42,192 nucleotides of DNA, from assembly GCF_008632335.1 (NCBI RefSeq), contig NZ_VWXX01000036.1:1-42192 (forward strand), read 5' to 3'. A model generated the notes under the pieces. It had not been told where the DNA came from, did no database searches, and saw only the letters and a program-made list of their open reading frames with translations. How positions within the stretch are numbered: position 1 is the first letter of the stretch; every line of letters starts with the position of its first letter. Both the position numbers and the translations under genes were made by a program. Origin of the DNA: Thiohalocapsa marina (GTDB lineage Bacteria; Pseudomonadota; Gammaproteobacteria; Chromatiales; Chromatiaceae). This document shows, piece by piece, positions 42,046 to 42,192 of this stretch.

Positions 42046-42143
42046 CGTTGCGGCCACCTCCCGAAGTAGAGCGTGTAGGGTGGACAAGCGCAGCGCCGTC
42101 CACCAGCGCGGCGTTTGGTGGACGGCGCTGCGCTTGTCCATAT
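42046..42143. repeat. Family B element, copy 3 (right part replaced)
   Basis: Carries the left flank of the complete element (GATCATCGTTGCGGCC...CCCGAAGTAGAGCGTGTAGGG) and both arms of the inner palindrome, TGGACAAGCGCAGCGCC...GGCGCTGCGCTTGTCCA, with the short GCGCGGCGTTT loop. The right terminal repeat is missing: the sequence crosses at CCATATATGG into the window-end unit. Confidence 0.8.
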
Positions 42144-42192
42144 ATGGTCCGCCCCGCGATGCAAGAGCGAAATCGCTGTTGAACAGAAGAAG
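42113..42192. repeat. Terminal inverted repeat of the window, right copy
   Basis: Exact reverse complement of bases 1-80. See the left copy for its meaning. The sequence from about 42141 outwards is found only here and at the left end. Confidence 0.9.

Larger units (their letters stand above)
41842..42192. other. Importer upstream region and window end
   Basis: A 351-base stretch without a convincing gene. From left to right it holds the livK ribosome-binding site, a possible -10 TAGTAT near 41867-41872 with no clear -35, a 12-bp inverted repeat, family A copy 3 and family B copy 3, and it ends in the terminal inverted repeat. Confidence 0.6.

Overview
The window is GC-rich, densely coded Gram-negative DNA, with periplasmic, lipoprotein and outer-membrane proteins and many 1-10 bp gene overlaps. 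The exosortase/EpsD/EpsI genes, the porin type and the dmp-like operon point to a beta- or gammaproteobacterium; I cannot place it further. No rRNA, tRNA, CRISPR array, transposase, integrase or phage gene was seen.

Region 1 (about 0.2-23.2 kb) is an exopolysaccharide (EPS) locus. A minus-strand trio encodes an O-antigen-ligase-like polymerase and two membrane acyltransferases. A plus-strand pair encodes a glycosyltransferase and a secreted GH9 (cellulase-type) glycoside hydrolase. An 11-gene minus-strand block (19.9 to 8.1 kb), mostly translationally coupled, runs: hexapeptide acetyltransferase, GT4, metallophosphoesterase, GT4, GT4, PEP-CTERM protein, EpsD-like lipoprotein, exosortase, EpsI, ExeA-like ATPase, Wzz/kinase-like protein. 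A hybrid histidine kinase is divergent from the head of this block. The locus looks like synthesis, acylation, polymerisation, trimming and anchoring of an extracellular polysaccharide together with one dedicated PEP-CTERM protein. No initiating sugar transferase, Wzx flippase or Wza-type exporter is in the window.

Region 2 (about 23.2-26.5 kb) holds a TauE/SafE permease, a YchJ-like SEC-C protein, a quinone oxidoreductase-like enzyme and an HpaI-type aldolase.

Region 3 (about 26.6-35.9 kb) is a catechol meta-cleavage lower pathway on the minus strand (dmpC, E, F, G, H, I order) ending in a monooxygenase-fold membrane protein. A GntR/FCD regulator and an AEC-family carrier are divergent, followed by a convergent porin. 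Ring-cleavage dioxygenase and the hydrolase DmpD are absent, so only the dehydrogenase (oxalocrotonate) branch is encoded here.

Region 4 (about 36.1-41.9 kb) has a GYD protein, a hemerythrin-like protein and a complete Liv-type ABC importer (K, H, M, G, F), plausibly for aromatic acids given the neighbourhood.

Two families of small palindromic repeats punctuate the window. Family A is a double hairpin of about 75 bp (three copies). Family B is a MITE-like element with a 25-bp-arm palindrome nested inside about 21-bp terminal inverted repeats (one complete copy, two cut at the same point at the window ends). The first and last 80 bases of the window are perfect reverse complements, so the window ends are probably the edges of a repeated element, or an assembly break in one.
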